Positions 34,541 to 42,987 of a DNA stretch of 47,605 nucleotides are shown here, in pieces. Position numbers and translations under genes: made by a program. The notes beneath the pieces were generated by a model that was given only the letters and a program-made list of their open reading frames with translations, ran no database searches and was not told the origin of the DNA. The DNA comes from Bacillota bacterium (lineage in GTDB: Bacteria; Bacillota; Clostridia; Oscillospirales; Acutalibacteraceae): NCBI GenBank assembly GCA_021771115.1, contig JAETPP010000004.1:1-47605 (forward strand). Direction: 5' to 3'. Numbering within the stretch: position 1 is the first letter of the stretch; each line of letters starts with the position of its first letter.

Positions 34541-34569
34541 ATTATAGCACCCGCTTTTGAAATTGTCAA
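34541..34569 (-). promoter_or_regulatory. Consensus promoter of tRNA-Leu
   Basis: Read on the minus strand, TTGACA (34569-34564) and TATAAT (34546-34541) have a 17-bp spacer. A short GCACTC/GAGTGT hairpin with an A-rich loop (about 34516-34536) lies in the tRNA leader. Confidence 0.9.
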
Positions 34570-34619
34570 CTGTAATTTCCGGGGAAATTTTTGTTGAGGA
34601 AATAGAAAAAAATTATAAG

Positions 34620-34650
34620 AAAGAGCAGGCCGTTTGGTCTGCTCTTTTTT
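34620..34650 (-). terminator. Terminator of the OmpR-type two-component operon
   Basis: AAGAGCAGGCC pairs with GGTCTGCTCTT across GTTT; T-runs on both sides allow termination in both directions. It lies 5 bp beyond the kinase stop. Confidence 0.9.
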
Positions 34651-34655
34651 CAAGC

Positions 34656-35945
34656 CTAATCGGCTTTCTCTATTTGAAAAGCGGCGGTAACGCTGGCCCC
34701 GCCGGACTTTCGGTTTTGCAGGGTAAGGCTGCCGCCGTGTTTTTCGCACAGCGTTTTGCAGATGGTAAGGCCCAAGCCGAAGTGGGGGGTGCTTTCCGCT
34801 GTCGCGCTTTTTTCTCCTCGGTAGTAGGGGTCTGTGGCCCGCTTCAGGGCTTCCGGGGGAAAGCCGGGGCCGTCGTCCGCCACGCAGAGGGAAAGGGTAT
34901 CGCCCTGCTTTGTCAGGGAAAGCAGCACCGTGCTTTTTGCGTAGCGCCCGGCGTTGGACATCAGGTTTTCAAACACCCGGAAAAAGAGCTCCTGATCCAG
35001 CAGAAGGCTACCCTCTCCGGAGGCGGTAAAGGAAAAGCCATCCTTTCCCCGCAGGATCTCCGCCGTTTCCTGAAGCTGGGCGCAAAGGGCGGAAAAGCTG
35101 ATCCCGGCAGGCTTACTGGAAAGCTCCTCCAGCTTTTGAACGGAATGCATGCTCTCCACATACTGCTGAAGACGGACGAGATTCTGCTTCATGGTGGAGA
35201 CTGTGGCTTCGGCCTTTTTCGGGTCCACCTTTCCCGCAGGCAGGCCCTCCAGCAAGTAATCGCTGTAGCCCTGCAAAACCGTAAGGGGTGTGCGCAGGTC
35301 GTGGGCAAAGGCGGCGTTTAGCCGCCTGCGCTCCTCCACCGCCCGCCACATGGCTTTGTTGTTTTCCTCCAGAGAGCCGCGCATGGTTTCAAAAGAGCCG
35401 CAGAGCCTGCCCAGCTCGTCGGCGCTTGTCTGTTCGATCTGAAAATCCAGATCGTTGTTTCCGATTTTTTCCGCGGCGTCGTTTAAGACGGATAAGGGCT
35501 TTTTCAGCTTCCAGCGGTAAAACCAGGCGGCGTCCAGAAAAAAGAATACCCCGGCGGTGAGAAAGCAGGCTAAAAGCTGAATGAGGCCGCTGTTCAGCCA
35601 GAAAAAGCGCAGGTAGTCATTGGGGATAAACTGGGAGGGATTGGTTTCCTCCAGGGGGTACAGCTCTCCTGTTTCGGGGTCCTCATAATACTGGGGCAGA
35701 TTCTTTTCCAGCCGGATGAAGAGCCCGTTTTCCATATAATAACATTCTTCCTTGCTCTCGGGCAGGTAGACGTGGACATAGGTGTCGTAAATGCTGTTAT
35801 TCAGACGGTTCAGGCAAGAGACCTCCAGCATGCAGGCGGCGATCCCGCAGATGAGGCAGACGAGGGTGGTGAGGATCAAAGCGCCGCGCAGAGAGATCCT
35901 ATCCCGCCAGCGCAGCTTCTTTTTTGCTTTCTCTTTCTTTTTCAC
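34656..35945 (-). CDS. HAMP-containing sensor histidine kinase
   Basis: This 429-residue membrane kinase has a first helix near residues 17-40 (ALILTTLVCLICGIAACML), an extracellular loop of about 75 residues, a second helix near 120-140 and a HAMP linker. The phosphorylated His is in AAFAHDLRTPLTVLQ. The ATPase domain shows ENLMSNAGRYA, VADDGPGFPPEAL and HFGLGLTICKTLCEKHGG. It begins with GTG at 35945. It is encoded 30 bp after its response regulator in one operon. The family resembles kinases that sense envelope stress or peptides, but the signal is unknown. Confidence 0.94.
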   Translation of the reverse strand: MKKKEKAKKKLRWRDRISLRGALILTTLVCLICGIAACMLEVSCLNRLNNSIYDTYVHVYLPESKEECYYMENGLFIRLEKNLPQYYEDPETGELYPLEETNPSQFIPNDYLRFFWLNSGLIQLLACFLTAGVFFFLDAAWFYRWKLKKPLSVLNDAAEKIGNNDLDFQIEQTSADELGRLCGSFETMRGSLEENNKAMWRAVEERRRLNAAFAHDLRTPLTVLQGYSDYLLEGLPAGKVDPKKAEATVSTMKQNLVRLQQYVESMHSVQKLEELSSKPAGISFSALCAQLQETAEILRGKDGFSFTASGEGSLLLDQELFFRVFENLMSNAGRYAKSTVLLSLTKQGDTLSLCVADDGPGFPPEALKRATDPYYRGEKSATAESTPHFGLGLTICKTLCEKHGGSLTLQNRKSGGASVTAAFQIEKAD

Positions 35946-35975
35946 AAAAACACCAGCCTTATAAAAAGAGAGCCC

Positions 35976-36650
35976 TTAGGCCCTCCACTTATAGCCCACT
36001 CCCCAGATGGTTTCCACGCAGTCGCCGCAGCCCGCGGCGGTAAGCTTTGCCCGAATGCGGCGGATGTGCTCCGCCACCACGGCGCTGTCGCCTTCACTGT
36101 CCCAGCCCCACACCGATTCATAGATGTGCTCCCGGTCAAAAACCTGGGTGGGGTGCATGGACAAAAGCTCCACGATATCAAATTCTTTTTTGGCCAGGCG
36201 CACCGGCTCTCCGTTTTGAAACAGGCACCGCTGGCTGTAGTCGATGACCATTCCGCCGGTGAATTTTACGCGGCTTTCCTCCCGGCGCCGCTCTTCCCGG
36301 CGCAGGTGAGCGGTGACCCGCGCCAGCAGCTCCTCGGAAGAAAAGGGCTTCAGAATGTAATCGTCTCCCCCGGCGGCAAAGCCCATCACCTTGTCGGCGT
36401 CCTCGATCCTGGCGGTCAGAAAGAGAATAGGGCAGGGCACAAAATCCCGGATCTGCCGGCAAAGGGAAAAGCCGTCCAGGTCCGGTATGTTCACATCCAG
36501 CAGGATCAGGTCCGGCCCTCCGGCGCACAGCCGCAGGGCTTCTTCCGCGCTTAAGGCGGTGAGCACGTCAAAGCCCTTCAGGGTGAACAGATCCCGAAGC
36601 ATAAAAGCGATATCCTGTTCATCATCCACTACCAGAAGCTTATAAGCCAT
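35976..36650 (-). CDS. OmpR/PhoB-family response regulator
   Basis: This 224-residue regulator pairs with the downstream kinase. The receiver domain has the acidic pair in VVDDEQD, phospho-Asp near residue 52 in LILLDVNIPDLDG, and the conserved LKPF lysine near residue 104. The C-terminal winged helix includes LTKKEFDIVELLS-like LAKKEFDIVELLS, HPTQVFDREHIYESVWG and the closing ETIWGVGYKW. Length and layout are standard. Targets are unknown; the neighbouring heavy-metal exporter gene is a candidate because it lies directly upstream on the same strand (60 bp). Confidence 0.95.
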   Translation of the reverse strand: MAYKLLVVDDEQDIAFMLRDLFTLKGFDVLTALSAEEALRLCAGGPDLILLDVNIPDLDGFSLCRQIRDFVPCPILFLTARIEDADKVMGFAAGGDDYILKPFSSEELLARVTAHLRREERRREESRVKFTGGMVIDYSQRCLFQNGEPVRLAKKEFDIVELLSMHPTQVFDREHIYESVWGWDSEGDSAVVAEHIRRIRAKLTAAGCGDCVETIWGVGYKWRA

Positions 36651-36710
36651 GGCGGTCCCCCCGTTTCCTATGGGATAGAATAGGCGAAAGCTATCAACTT
36701 TTTCTCAACC

Positions 36711-37550
36711 TCAGTGGGAAAACAGAAGGTCGCAGAGAAGCCCTGTGAAAACAGCCGCCGCGTACAGCACGCCCGCCAGCGTGAGATTTTCCTTGAGGCG
36801 GCGGTTCGTCTGGAAAAGGACGATCAGCCCCAGCCCCGCGCCGGTACACAGTCCGGCCACGGCGGAGCCGAAGGAAAGGGACCCCGCAAGGTACAGCTCC
36901 GTCAACAGCACAGAGGCGGCGCAGTTGGGGATAAAGCCCAGCAGGGCCGCAAGAAAGGGCTGAACGACACTGCCGGAAAGCAGAAACCGGGAAAGGGTCT
37001 CCTCTCCCACAAAATAAATGGCGTAACTGAGAATCAAATTCACCAGGAAAAGCAGCAGGATCACCTTTCCGGTGTGGTGCAGGGCCGCCCGAAAAACGCC
37101 CTTTTCCTCGCAGCCGCATTCCTCGCAAAGCTCTTGAAAGGGCGGCTCCTGGGAAAGCTTCAAAAAGCGCTTGCACACAAGGTCCGTCAGCAGGCCAAGA
37201 AGAACGGCGGCCACAAGCTTGACCCCCAAAAGCCGCAGGAGAGTGGTCATGGCCTGAGGGCGGGAAAGCAGAATGGGGACAGCCTCGTCGCTGGTGGCAA
37301 GAAACACAGCCAGCAGCGTGCCGGGGGAGATCAGCCGCCCGGCATAGAAATTGGCCGCCGCCACGGAAAATCCGCATTGGGGCACGCACCCCAGCACCGC
37401 CCCGCCCACAGGCCCAAAAGGACCCCGCAAAGCGGAAACCAGCTTGCCGCTTGCCCGGTGCTCCAAAAACTCCAGCAGCAGGTAAGCCCCAAACAGAAAA
37501 GGCAAAGCCTTCAGCGTATCGAGAACAGAATCCAGTAAAACCTCCAGCAT
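36711..37550 (-). CDS. ArsP_2-type putative heavy-metal/manganese exporter
   Basis: This 279-residue membrane protein has about eight to ten hydrophobic helices. The two internal signatures GGAVLGCVPQCGFSVAAANFYAG-type (VLGCVPQCGFSVAAANF) and LLGFIPNCAASVLLTELYLAG-type (LGFIPNCAASVLLTEL) show an inverted pair with cysteine-centred motifs, as in the family PF11449 (putative 10-TM heavy-metal exporter, often annotated arsenic or manganese transporter). A cysteine-rich cytoplasmic loop CEECGCEEKG fits metal handling. ATG follows GAGGAAGGG. No metal riboswitch is evident upstream. Substrate remains uncertain. Confidence 0.82.
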   Translation of the reverse strand: MLEVLLDSVLDTLKALPFLFGAYLLLEFLEHRASGKLVSALRGPFGPVGGAVLGCVPQCGFSVAAANFYAGRLISPGTLLAVFLATSDEAVPILLSRPQAMTTLLRLLGVKLVAAVLLGLLTDLVCKRFLKLSQEPPFQELCEECGCEEKGVFRAALHHTGKVILLLFLVNLILSYAIYFVGEETLSRFLLSGSVVQPFLAALLGFIPNCAASVLLTELYLAGSLSFGSAVAGLCTGAGLGLIVLFQTNRRLKENLTLAGVLYAAAVFTGLLCDLLFSH

Positions 37551-37707
37551 AAAAATCCCTTCCTCAAATCAAAATAGCGGAAAAACGCACTGATTCAGTA
37601 TCCAGTATCTAGTATCCAGCTTCTAATATCTAGTATTATACTCCTTTTGTCAACTGTATATTTCCCGGAAAGCCGTCCCATACTCTTTGTGAAAGGACGG
37701 GGTACAT

Positions 37708-38340
37708 ATGAAAAGGCTTTGCGGGACAGAAGAAAAGAAACGAACGCTTTTGCGGGCCATGGCCTGCGGCTTTATATTGGCAATGGTGGCGGCAATGCTT
37801 CCCTTTGCGGCCTCCAGCGAGGAGTTGCCTCAAAATGTGGTGCGGCTGCATGTGATCGCGAATTCCGATTCAGAGCGGGACCAGGCGGTGAAGCTGAAGG
37901 TGCGGGACGCCGTGCTCAGGGAAGCGGAAGCGTGGTATCAGGGCGCGGAAACCATGGAGGAGGCAAGCAGCGTGCTGTGCGTCCACCTGGAATCGCTGCG
38001 GGAAGCGGCGAACCGGACCCTGCGGCAGAACGGCTTTTCGGAAACCGCCTGCGTGCAGGTAACGGAAGAGTATTTCCCCACCCGGGAGTATGAGACCTTC
38101 AGCCTGCCCGCGGGAAAATACAGGACCTTGCTGGTGACCATTGGAGAGGGAAAGGGAAAAAACTGGTGGTGCGTGGTGTTTCCCGCCCTCTGCCTGCCCG
38201 CCGCGGAGGAAAATCCGGAAACAGCCCTTTCCTTTTTGCCGGAGGGCCAGCGGGAGATCGTAAAAAACCCCCAGAAATACCAGATCAAATTCAAGGCGGT
38301 GGAGCTGTACGAGGAGCTAAAAAAGTGGCTGGACCGCTAA
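37708..38340 (+). CDS. spoIIR: Stage II sporulation protein R
   Basis: This 210-residue exported protein is the forespore signal that triggers processing of pro-sigma-E by SpoIIGA in the mother cell. After an N-terminal signal segment (CGFILAMVAAMLPFAASS) comes the conserved core VVRLHVIANSDSERDQAVKL and KVRDAVL, then NWWCVVFPALCLP. Length fits the family. ATG 37708 follows an AAAGGACGGGG site. In Bacillus the gene is read by sigma-F; a GTATA at 37656 followed after 15 bp by a CCCATACT stretch is a weak sigma-F-like candidate. Its presence is strong evidence that the organism makes endospores. Confidence 0.95.
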   Translation: MKRLCGTEEKKRTLLRAMACGFILAMVAAMLPFAASSEELPQNVVRLHVIANSDSERDQAVKLKVRDAVLREAEAWYQGAETMEEASSVLCVHLESLREAANRTLRQNGFSETACVQVTEEYFPTREYETFSLPAGKYRTLLVTIGEGKGKNWWCVVFPALCLPAAEENPETALSFLPEGQREIVKNPQKYQIKFKAVELYEELKKWLDR

Positions 38341-38346
38341 AGCGCT

Positions 38347-38375
38347 TTGACAAGGGAAAGCGAACGGGGTACAAT
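38347..38375 (+). promoter_or_regulatory. Strong promoter-like site just after spoIIR
   Basis: TTGACA at 38347 and TACAAT at 38370 have a 17-bp spacer. The site begins 6 bp after the spoIIR stop and points into about 450 bp of repeats before mutY. Confidence 0.65.
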
Positions 38376-38379
38376 GGTA

Positions 38380-38480
38380 GTTGTGAGTTGTGAGTTGTTA
38401 GTTATGAGTTGTTAGAGAAAGGGCAAGGGCGGTAAATTATTGTTTAGCTAACTAGTTGTTAGTTGTGAGTAGTTAGTTGT
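38380..38480. repeat. Degenerate TAGTTGT/GAGTTGT simple repeats
   Basis: Short tandem units such as GTGAGTTGTGAGTTGTTAGTT run from 38380 and again near 38450-38480; their complement (CTAACAACTA-like) returns near 38620-38645. Related TATCTAGTATCCAG units lie at 37590-37640. They are non-coding. Confidence 0.8.
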
Positions 38481-38492
38481 TAGAAAATAGCT

Positions 38493-38603
38493 CGGCCCCT
38501 GTCTGTCATCCTGAGGAGCGTAGCGACGAAGGATCTCGCCCTTATTCCCTGGGCAAAGGGCGAGATCCTTCGGGCGCTGCCCTCAGGATGACAGGTTGGA
38601 GAC
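38493..38603. repeat. Compact palindromic repeat, copy D
   Basis: CTGTCATCCTGAGG...GAAGGATCTCGCCC on the left pairs with GGGCGAGATCCTTC...CCTCAGGATGACAG on the right, giving a nearly closed stem-loop of about 95 bp. The outer motifs are those of copies A-C. A half copy lies at about 38690-38745. Confidence 0.85.
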
Positions 38604-38833
38604 CTTGTTCTTCTCTAACGACTAATATCTAACTACTAACAACTAGCACGCCAAATTCCAATTTAGCGCACTGACCATTCCCACCCACTGTCATCTCTGA
38701 GCAAAAGGTGCTTCGCACCTTTGTGAAGGATCTCGGTCAGAAGAGACTGGTGCAAAGCGCACTTGACCTTGATTTTCTCAAACAACCACCTTCCCACAAC
38801 TCCTATCTAACTTGAATTTGGAGCTGATAGCAA

Positions 38834-39919
38834 GTGGAAGCTCATAGCGCTGTGGAAGAAAGAAACATATTGGAGAAAATACCGGCTCTTTTACTCAGCT
38901 GGTACGATGGCTGCGCCAGGGTGCTGCCCTGGCGGGAGGAGCCCACGCCTTACCGGGTGTGGGTATCGGAGATCATGCTGCAGCAGACCAGGGTAGAGGC
39001 GGTAAAGCCTTATTATGAGCGGTTTTTAGAGCAGCTTCCCACGGTGGCGGCCCTGGCGGCGGCTCCGGAGGAGCAGCTTTTGAAGCTGTGGGAGGGCCTG
39101 GGCTACTATAACCGGGTGCGGAATCTGCAAAAGGGCGCCCGGCAGGTCATGGAGGAGTTTCACGGGGAGATCCCTCCCTCCTTTGAGGCGCTTCGTTCTC
39201 TTTCCGGCGTGGGGGAATACACCGCCGGAGCCATTGCCTCCATTGCCTTTGGGATCCCCGTCCCCGCGGTGGACGGCAACGTGCTGCGGGTGGTTTCCCG
39301 GCTGCTTGCCCGCCGGGACGATATTTTGGACGCCAAGGTGAAAAAGCGGGTAGAGGCGGAAATTTCCGCCATCATTCCAAAAGAGCGGGCCGGAGATTTC
39401 AACCAGTCGCTGATGGAGCTGGGGGCTATGGTCTGCCTGCCAAACGGCGCGCCGAAATGCGGGGAATGCCCTCTTCGGGAGATCTGCCGGGCCCATGAGC
39501 AGGGAATGGAAGAAAGCCTGCCGGTAAAGGCCCCGAAAAAATCCCGAAAGGTAGAGGAGCGCACCTTGTTTTTACTGACCTGCCGGGGAAAGCTTGCCCT
39601 GAACCGCCGCCCGGAGAAGGGGCTTTTGGCGGGTATGTGGGAGCTGCCGGGGGTGCCGGGAAAACAGAAAGAACCGGAAGCAAGAGAAGCGCTGGAGGCT
39701 TGGGGGATCCAGGTGAAAGATTTGCAGAAGCTCGTGGAAGCAAAGCATATTTTTACCCATGTGGAATGGCGCATGGTGGGCTGGGCAGGAGAGATCACAG
39801 AACCGGTTCCCTGCTTTACCTGGGTAAGCGCACAGGAGCTTTCCCGGGAGATCGCCCTGCCCTCCGCGTTCCGGGCTTATGTTCCGGAAATGGAGAAGCG
39901 GCTGCAACAGAATATATAA
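38834..39919 (+). CDS. mutY: A/G-specific adenine glycosylase
   Basis: This 361-residue DNA-repair enzyme removes adenine mispaired with 8-oxoguanine. The catalytic Glu lies in VWVSEIMLQQTRVEAV, the helix-hairpin-helix is LSGVGEYTAGAIA, and the catalytic Asp is in AVDGNVLRVVSRL. A [4Fe-4S] cluster loop is formed by the four Cys in CLPNGAPKCGECPLREIC; the first spacing is 7 rather than 6. The C-terminal MutT-like domain is present (GLLAGMWELPG, KHIFTHVEWRM). GTG 38834 follows GGAG by about 10 nt and no better start is seen. Its leader resembles that of efp. Confidence 0.95.
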   Translation: MEAHSAVEERNILEKIPALLLSWYDGCARVLPWREEPTPYRVWVSEIMLQQTRVEAVKPYYERFLEQLPTVAALAAAPEEQLLKLWEGLGYYNRVRNLQKGARQVMEEFHGEIPPSFEALRSLSGVGEYTAGAIASIAFGIPVPAVDGNVLRVVSRLLARRDDILDAKVKKRVEAEISAIIPKERAGDFNQSLMELGAMVCLPNGAPKCGECPLREICRAHEQGMEESLPVKAPKKSRKVEERTLFLLTCRGKLALNRRPEKGLLAGMWELPGVPGKQKEPEAREALEAWGIQVKDLQKLVEAKHIFTHVEWRMVGWAGEITEPVPCFTWVSAQELSREIALPSAFRAYVPEMEKRLQQNI

Positions 39920-40044
39920 AAATCAACCGCCCCTAAATTTTTGCCAGCATCGGAACAGGCAGAGCCACTGTACATAGAGCAAATTGCTGTCAGCGGAAAG
40001 GGGCGGCAGCCCCCGCCTGTTTTCAGAAAAAGAGAGCGGCAGCG

Positions 40045-40073
40045 TTGACCTTTTTCCGCCTTTGGGGTATACT
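40045..40073 (+). promoter_or_regulatory. Predicted promoter of the flippase gene
   Basis: TTGACC at 40045 and TATACT at 40068 have a 17-bp spacer. Upstream, CCGCCCCT (about 39929) and AGGGGCGG (about 40000) can pair over 70 nt. Confidence 0.78.
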
Positions 40074-40121
40074 TATTGCTATACTACCTGGTATTACCTA
40101 TTACGGTTTTTGGGAGAGTGT

Positions 40122-41756
40122 ATGGCGCAGGAGAAAAAACAGAGCTTTATGAAAGGGGCGGCGATTTTGACCGCCTCCACCCTGATTGTAAAAATATTGG
40201 GCCTTCTGTTTTCCATTCCTTTGGCGAACCTGATTGATACGGAGGGCATGTCCTATTTTTATACGGCTTATGATGTGTTTGCCGTATTTTTAATGCTGTC
40301 CACCGCCGGGCTTCCCATTGCCGTTTCCCGCATGGTGGGCACGGCCTATTCCCAGGGCAGGAAGAAGGAAGCGGACCGGGTGTTTTCCGTGGCCTTTTGG
40401 CTGTTTTTCGGGGTTGGCGTTGTGGGCTGCCTGCTCATGCTTTTCGGCTCCCGGCAGATCGCCCTGATCTATGGGAACCCGGACGCCGTTTACGCCATCA
40501 TGGCCCTTTCTCCCACGGTGTTTTTCATTTCCGTCATGTCCGCGCTGCGGGGCTATTTCCAGGGGCGCTCCAATATGGTGCCCACCGCTGTTTCCCAAAC
40601 TATTGAGGCCATCACAAAGGTGGCGGTGGGCGTGGGGCTGGCGGTATATATCCTGCAGCGGTACGATTCCAGTGAATGGGCGGCTGTAGGGGCCATTACA
40701 GGCGTTTCCGTCAGCGCCCTTCTCGGTACGATCTATCTGACCATCTATAAGCTGAACCAGAAGCGGAAGGACCGGGCGGTGGGGGAAGAGGACCCCACCT
40801 CCGCCAGCCGGAAGGAGCTTTTGATTACGCTTTTGAAATTTGCCGTTCCCATCACCATCGGTTCCTGTTTTTTGAGCCTGTTGGATCTGGTGGACGGGGG
40901 AGTGCTGATGAACCAGCTGCAGCGCACTGCCGGCTTTACGGAGCTTCAGGCAAAGGATATGCAGGCGCTGTTAGGCCACGCCAGAAAGTTTTACGACCTG
41001 CCCGGCGCGTTTGTGATCCCCATTTCCACAAGCCTTCTGCCGGTGCTTTCCGGGGCAGTGGCCTCGAAAGACTGCGAAACGGCGGACCGCATTTCCTCCG
41101 CCTCCCTGCGGGTGACGCTTTTGATCTCCATTCCCGCCTCGGTGGGGATGTGCCTGTTTGCCGAGCCTATCTGCGGGCTGCTTTTAGCGGGCTCTCCCAG
41201 CGCGGCGGCAGGCACTGCGCCGCTGCTTGCCATGCTCAGCGTTGCCATCGCCTTTAACAGCACCCTGTATGTGACAAACGCCATTTTGCAGTCCTTTGGC
41301 AGACCTACCCTGCCGGTGATCAATATGGCTATCGGCGGCGTGGTAAAAATAACCCTTTCCTATATACTCACGGGAATGCCGGAGGTAAATGTGATGGGCT
41401 CCGCCATCAGCACGGTGGTGTCCTACTGCCTCATCATGGTGTTGAATTTCATTGCAATTCGCCGTTGCCAGCCCAATTTGGACAGCATTGTGAAAACCGC
41501 CCTGCCGCTGATCTTTTCCGCCGCCATCATGGGGGGCGTTTCGTACGCGGCCTATTGGGGCATGTGCTTTTTCCTCCCTCCCCGGCTGGCGGTGCTGCCC
41601 GCTATTCTGCTGGCTATTGTCGTGTACGCCGTCAGCGCGGTGCTGTGCCGGGCTGTCACCTATGACGATGTGGTCATGCTGCCGAAAGGGGAAACACTGG
41701 CCAGGCTGCTGCATGTGAAAAAAGTGGTTCAGCCCCGGCATATGCGAAAGGGCTAG
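40122..41756 (+). CDS. SpoVB/MurJ-like polysaccharide flippase
   Basis: This 544-residue membrane protein has about 14 hydrophobic helices and belongs to the MOP flippase superfamily, polysaccharide-biosynthesis branch. The N-terminal KGAAILTASTLIVKILGLLF, YTAYDVFAVFLMLSTAGLP and AVSRMVGTAYSQGR stretches are family hallmarks. YfkN-unrelated Bacillus relatives are SpoVB, YkvU and YtgP/MurJ-type lipid II flippases. It likely moves lipid-linked cell-wall or spore-cortex precursors. ATG 40122 with GGGAG 6 nt upstream was chosen over a far upstream start. With spoIIR nearby a sporulation role is plausible, but its vegetative-looking promoter argues for general use. Confidence 0.88.
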   Translation: MAQEKKQSFMKGAAILTASTLIVKILGLLFSIPLANLIDTEGMSYFYTAYDVFAVFLMLSTAGLPIAVSRMVGTAYSQGRKKEADRVFSVAFWLFFGVGVVGCLLMLFGSRQIALIYGNPDAVYAIMALSPTVFFISVMSALRGYFQGRSNMVPTAVSQTIEAITKVAVGVGLAVYILQRYDSSEWAAVGAITGVSVSALLGTIYLTIYKLNQKRKDRAVGEEDPTSASRKELLITLLKFAVPITIGSCFLSLLDLVDGGVLMNQLQRTAGFTELQAKDMQALLGHARKFYDLPGAFVIPISTSLLPVLSGAVASKDCETADRISSASLRVTLLISIPASVGMCLFAEPICGLLLAGSPSAAAGTAPLLAMLSVAIAFNSTLYVTNAILQSFGRPTLPVINMAIGGVVKITLSYILTGMPEVNVMGSAISTVVSYCLIMVLNFIAIRRCQPNLDSIVKTALPLIFSAAIMGGVSYAAYWGMCFFLPPRLAVLPAILLAIVVYAVSAVLCRAVTYDDVVMLPKGETLARLLHVKKVVQPRHMRKG

Positions 41757-41810
41757 GGGCTGTTTGCGGGAACGAGTTTGAAAAAACTTTTGAAAAGTCC
41801 GGCTTTTTTT

Positions 41811-41840
41811 CTTACATTTCCGAAAAAATTGTGCTATACT
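41811..41840 (+). promoter_or_regulatory. Predicted promoter of the CarD-type gene
   Basis: CTTACA at 41811 and TATACT at 41835 have an 18-bp spacer; the -35 box is weak. Confidence 0.5.
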
Positions 41841-41900
41841 AAGAGTAGAAGAAGAGTTTTAGCAGAAGAGACCCATGCAGGAAAAAAGGTCGGTGTTATC

Positions 41901-42419
41901 ATGTATCAGGTAGGAGAATTGGTGCTGTACGGCAGCACGGGCGTGTGCAGGGTGGAGGAGCTTCGGGAGCAGGATTTTCCCAGCACCGGGGAAAAACGGC
42001 TCTATTATATTCTGCGCCCTTTATATGAGGATTGCGTGATCTCGGTACCGGTGGATTCCGATAAGGTGTTCATCCGCCCCATTATTTCCAGGGAGGAGGC
42101 CGAGCGGCTCATCGCCGGTATTCCCAATGTGCATGTGGAAATGTATCACAGCCGTGTTTCCCGGGAGCTTACAGAGCATTACGAAGCGATCCTGCGCAAT
42201 CACGACTGCGGGTCGCTGGTGGAGCTCACCATGTCGATCTACGCGAAAAAGCAGTCCTTTCAGGAGCAGAAACGGAAATTCGGCACGGTGGACGAGCGCT
42301 TTCTCAAGCGAGCGGAGGATCTGCTGTTCGGCGAGCTTGCCGCGGCCCTGGAGATCCCCAGAGACCAGGTGCAGGGTTATATCGCCTCGAAGCTTGAGTG
42401 TGATAAAGCAGTAGGCTGA
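41901..42419 (+). CDS. CarD/CdnL-family transcription regulator
   Basis: This 172-residue cytoplasmic protein binds RNA polymerase and stabilises open promoter complexes. The N-terminal CarD/TRCF-type Tudor-like domain is seen in YQVGELVLYGSTGVCRVEEL and YYILRPLY followed by VPVDSDKVFIRPI. The rest is the helical DNA-binding part, with YAKKQSFQEQKRKFGTVDER and RAEDLLFGELAAALEI. ATG 41901 was chosen as the domain begins there and the longer frame is not conserved in style. Clostridial genomes carry several paralogues; specific targets are unknown. A strong terminator follows. Confidence 0.93.
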   Translation: MYQVGELVLYGSTGVCRVEELREQDFPSTGEKRLYYILRPLYEDCVISVPVDSDKVFIRPIISREEAERLIAGIPNVHVEMYHSRVSRELTEHYEAILRNHDCGSLVELTMSIYAKKQSFQEQKRKFGTVDERFLKRAEDLLFGELAAALEIPRDQVQGYIASKLECDKAVG

Positions 42420-42474
42420 TACGCAAAACGGATTTAGTATTTTGAAAACCGAAGAAAAGCAGGGTTTCGCGTTT

Positions 42475-42521
42475 AAAAAGCCGCTCACGGGTCAAAATTC
42501 ATGGCCCGTGAGCGGCTTTTT
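42475..42521 (+). terminator. Intrinsic terminator after the CarD-type gene
   Basis: AAAAAGCCGCTCACGGG pairs with CCCGTGAGCGGCTTTTT over a 13-nt loop, with a T-run at the end. Confidence 0.93.
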
Positions 42522-42724
42522 GGTAGTTTTTTACAATGCAGAATGAGCAATTAGCAATTAGTAATTAAGGTGACCTTGCTGCCGCAAGGTAATAAAGAAC
42601 GACAAATTACTGTTTAGCGGCGAGCCGCCGCAGGCACTCGTGAAACTTCATGGTACGAAAGGGAAATTCTCCGCCCGACCGGAAGTGACTGACAAACTAT
42701 TGTTTAGCGCACCAATTACCTCTG

Positions 42725-42945
42725 CCCACTGTCATCCTGAGGAGCAAAGCGACGAAGGATCTCGGTTAGCAGTAACCGGCGCATAAGGGAATTTGTAGCC
42801 ACCGGCTGAGATATAGCCGAGATTCTTCGCCACCTTCGGTGACTCAGAATGACAATAAGAGGATGAGGCCGGTTTTACTTCCGGTCGGGCCGCACAGGGT
42901 AAAATACCTGTCACTGTCTTCACGAGTTGGTGCAGCGGTACGCTG
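42725..42945. repeat. Dispersed palindromic repeat, copy C (inverted)
   Basis: This is the reverse complement of copies A and B: CTGTCATCCTGAGG and GAAGGATCTCGG on the left, CGAGATTCTTCGCCACCTTC and GACTCAGAATGACA on the right, then TTACTTCCGGTCGGGCCGC and CTTCACGAGTTGGTGCAGC. About 27 kb separates it from copies A and B. The rest of 42522-42987 holds only simple AATTAG-type repeats (about 42549-42568). Confidence 0.85.
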
Positions 42946-42987
42946 CCAAATTCCAATTTATCAGACTGGTTTCTTGCCCTTCCTTCT

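Noticed and set aside
37551-37707. Manganese or other metal riboswitch before the exporter gene
   Set aside because: Only simple TATCTAGTATCCAG-like repeats are seen; no conserved riboswitch core is recognisable.
39430-39490. Abnormal Fe-S loop in MutY
   Set aside because: The first Cys spacing is 7 instead of 6, but the four cysteines and surrounding motif are intact and this form seems usual in clostridial relatives.
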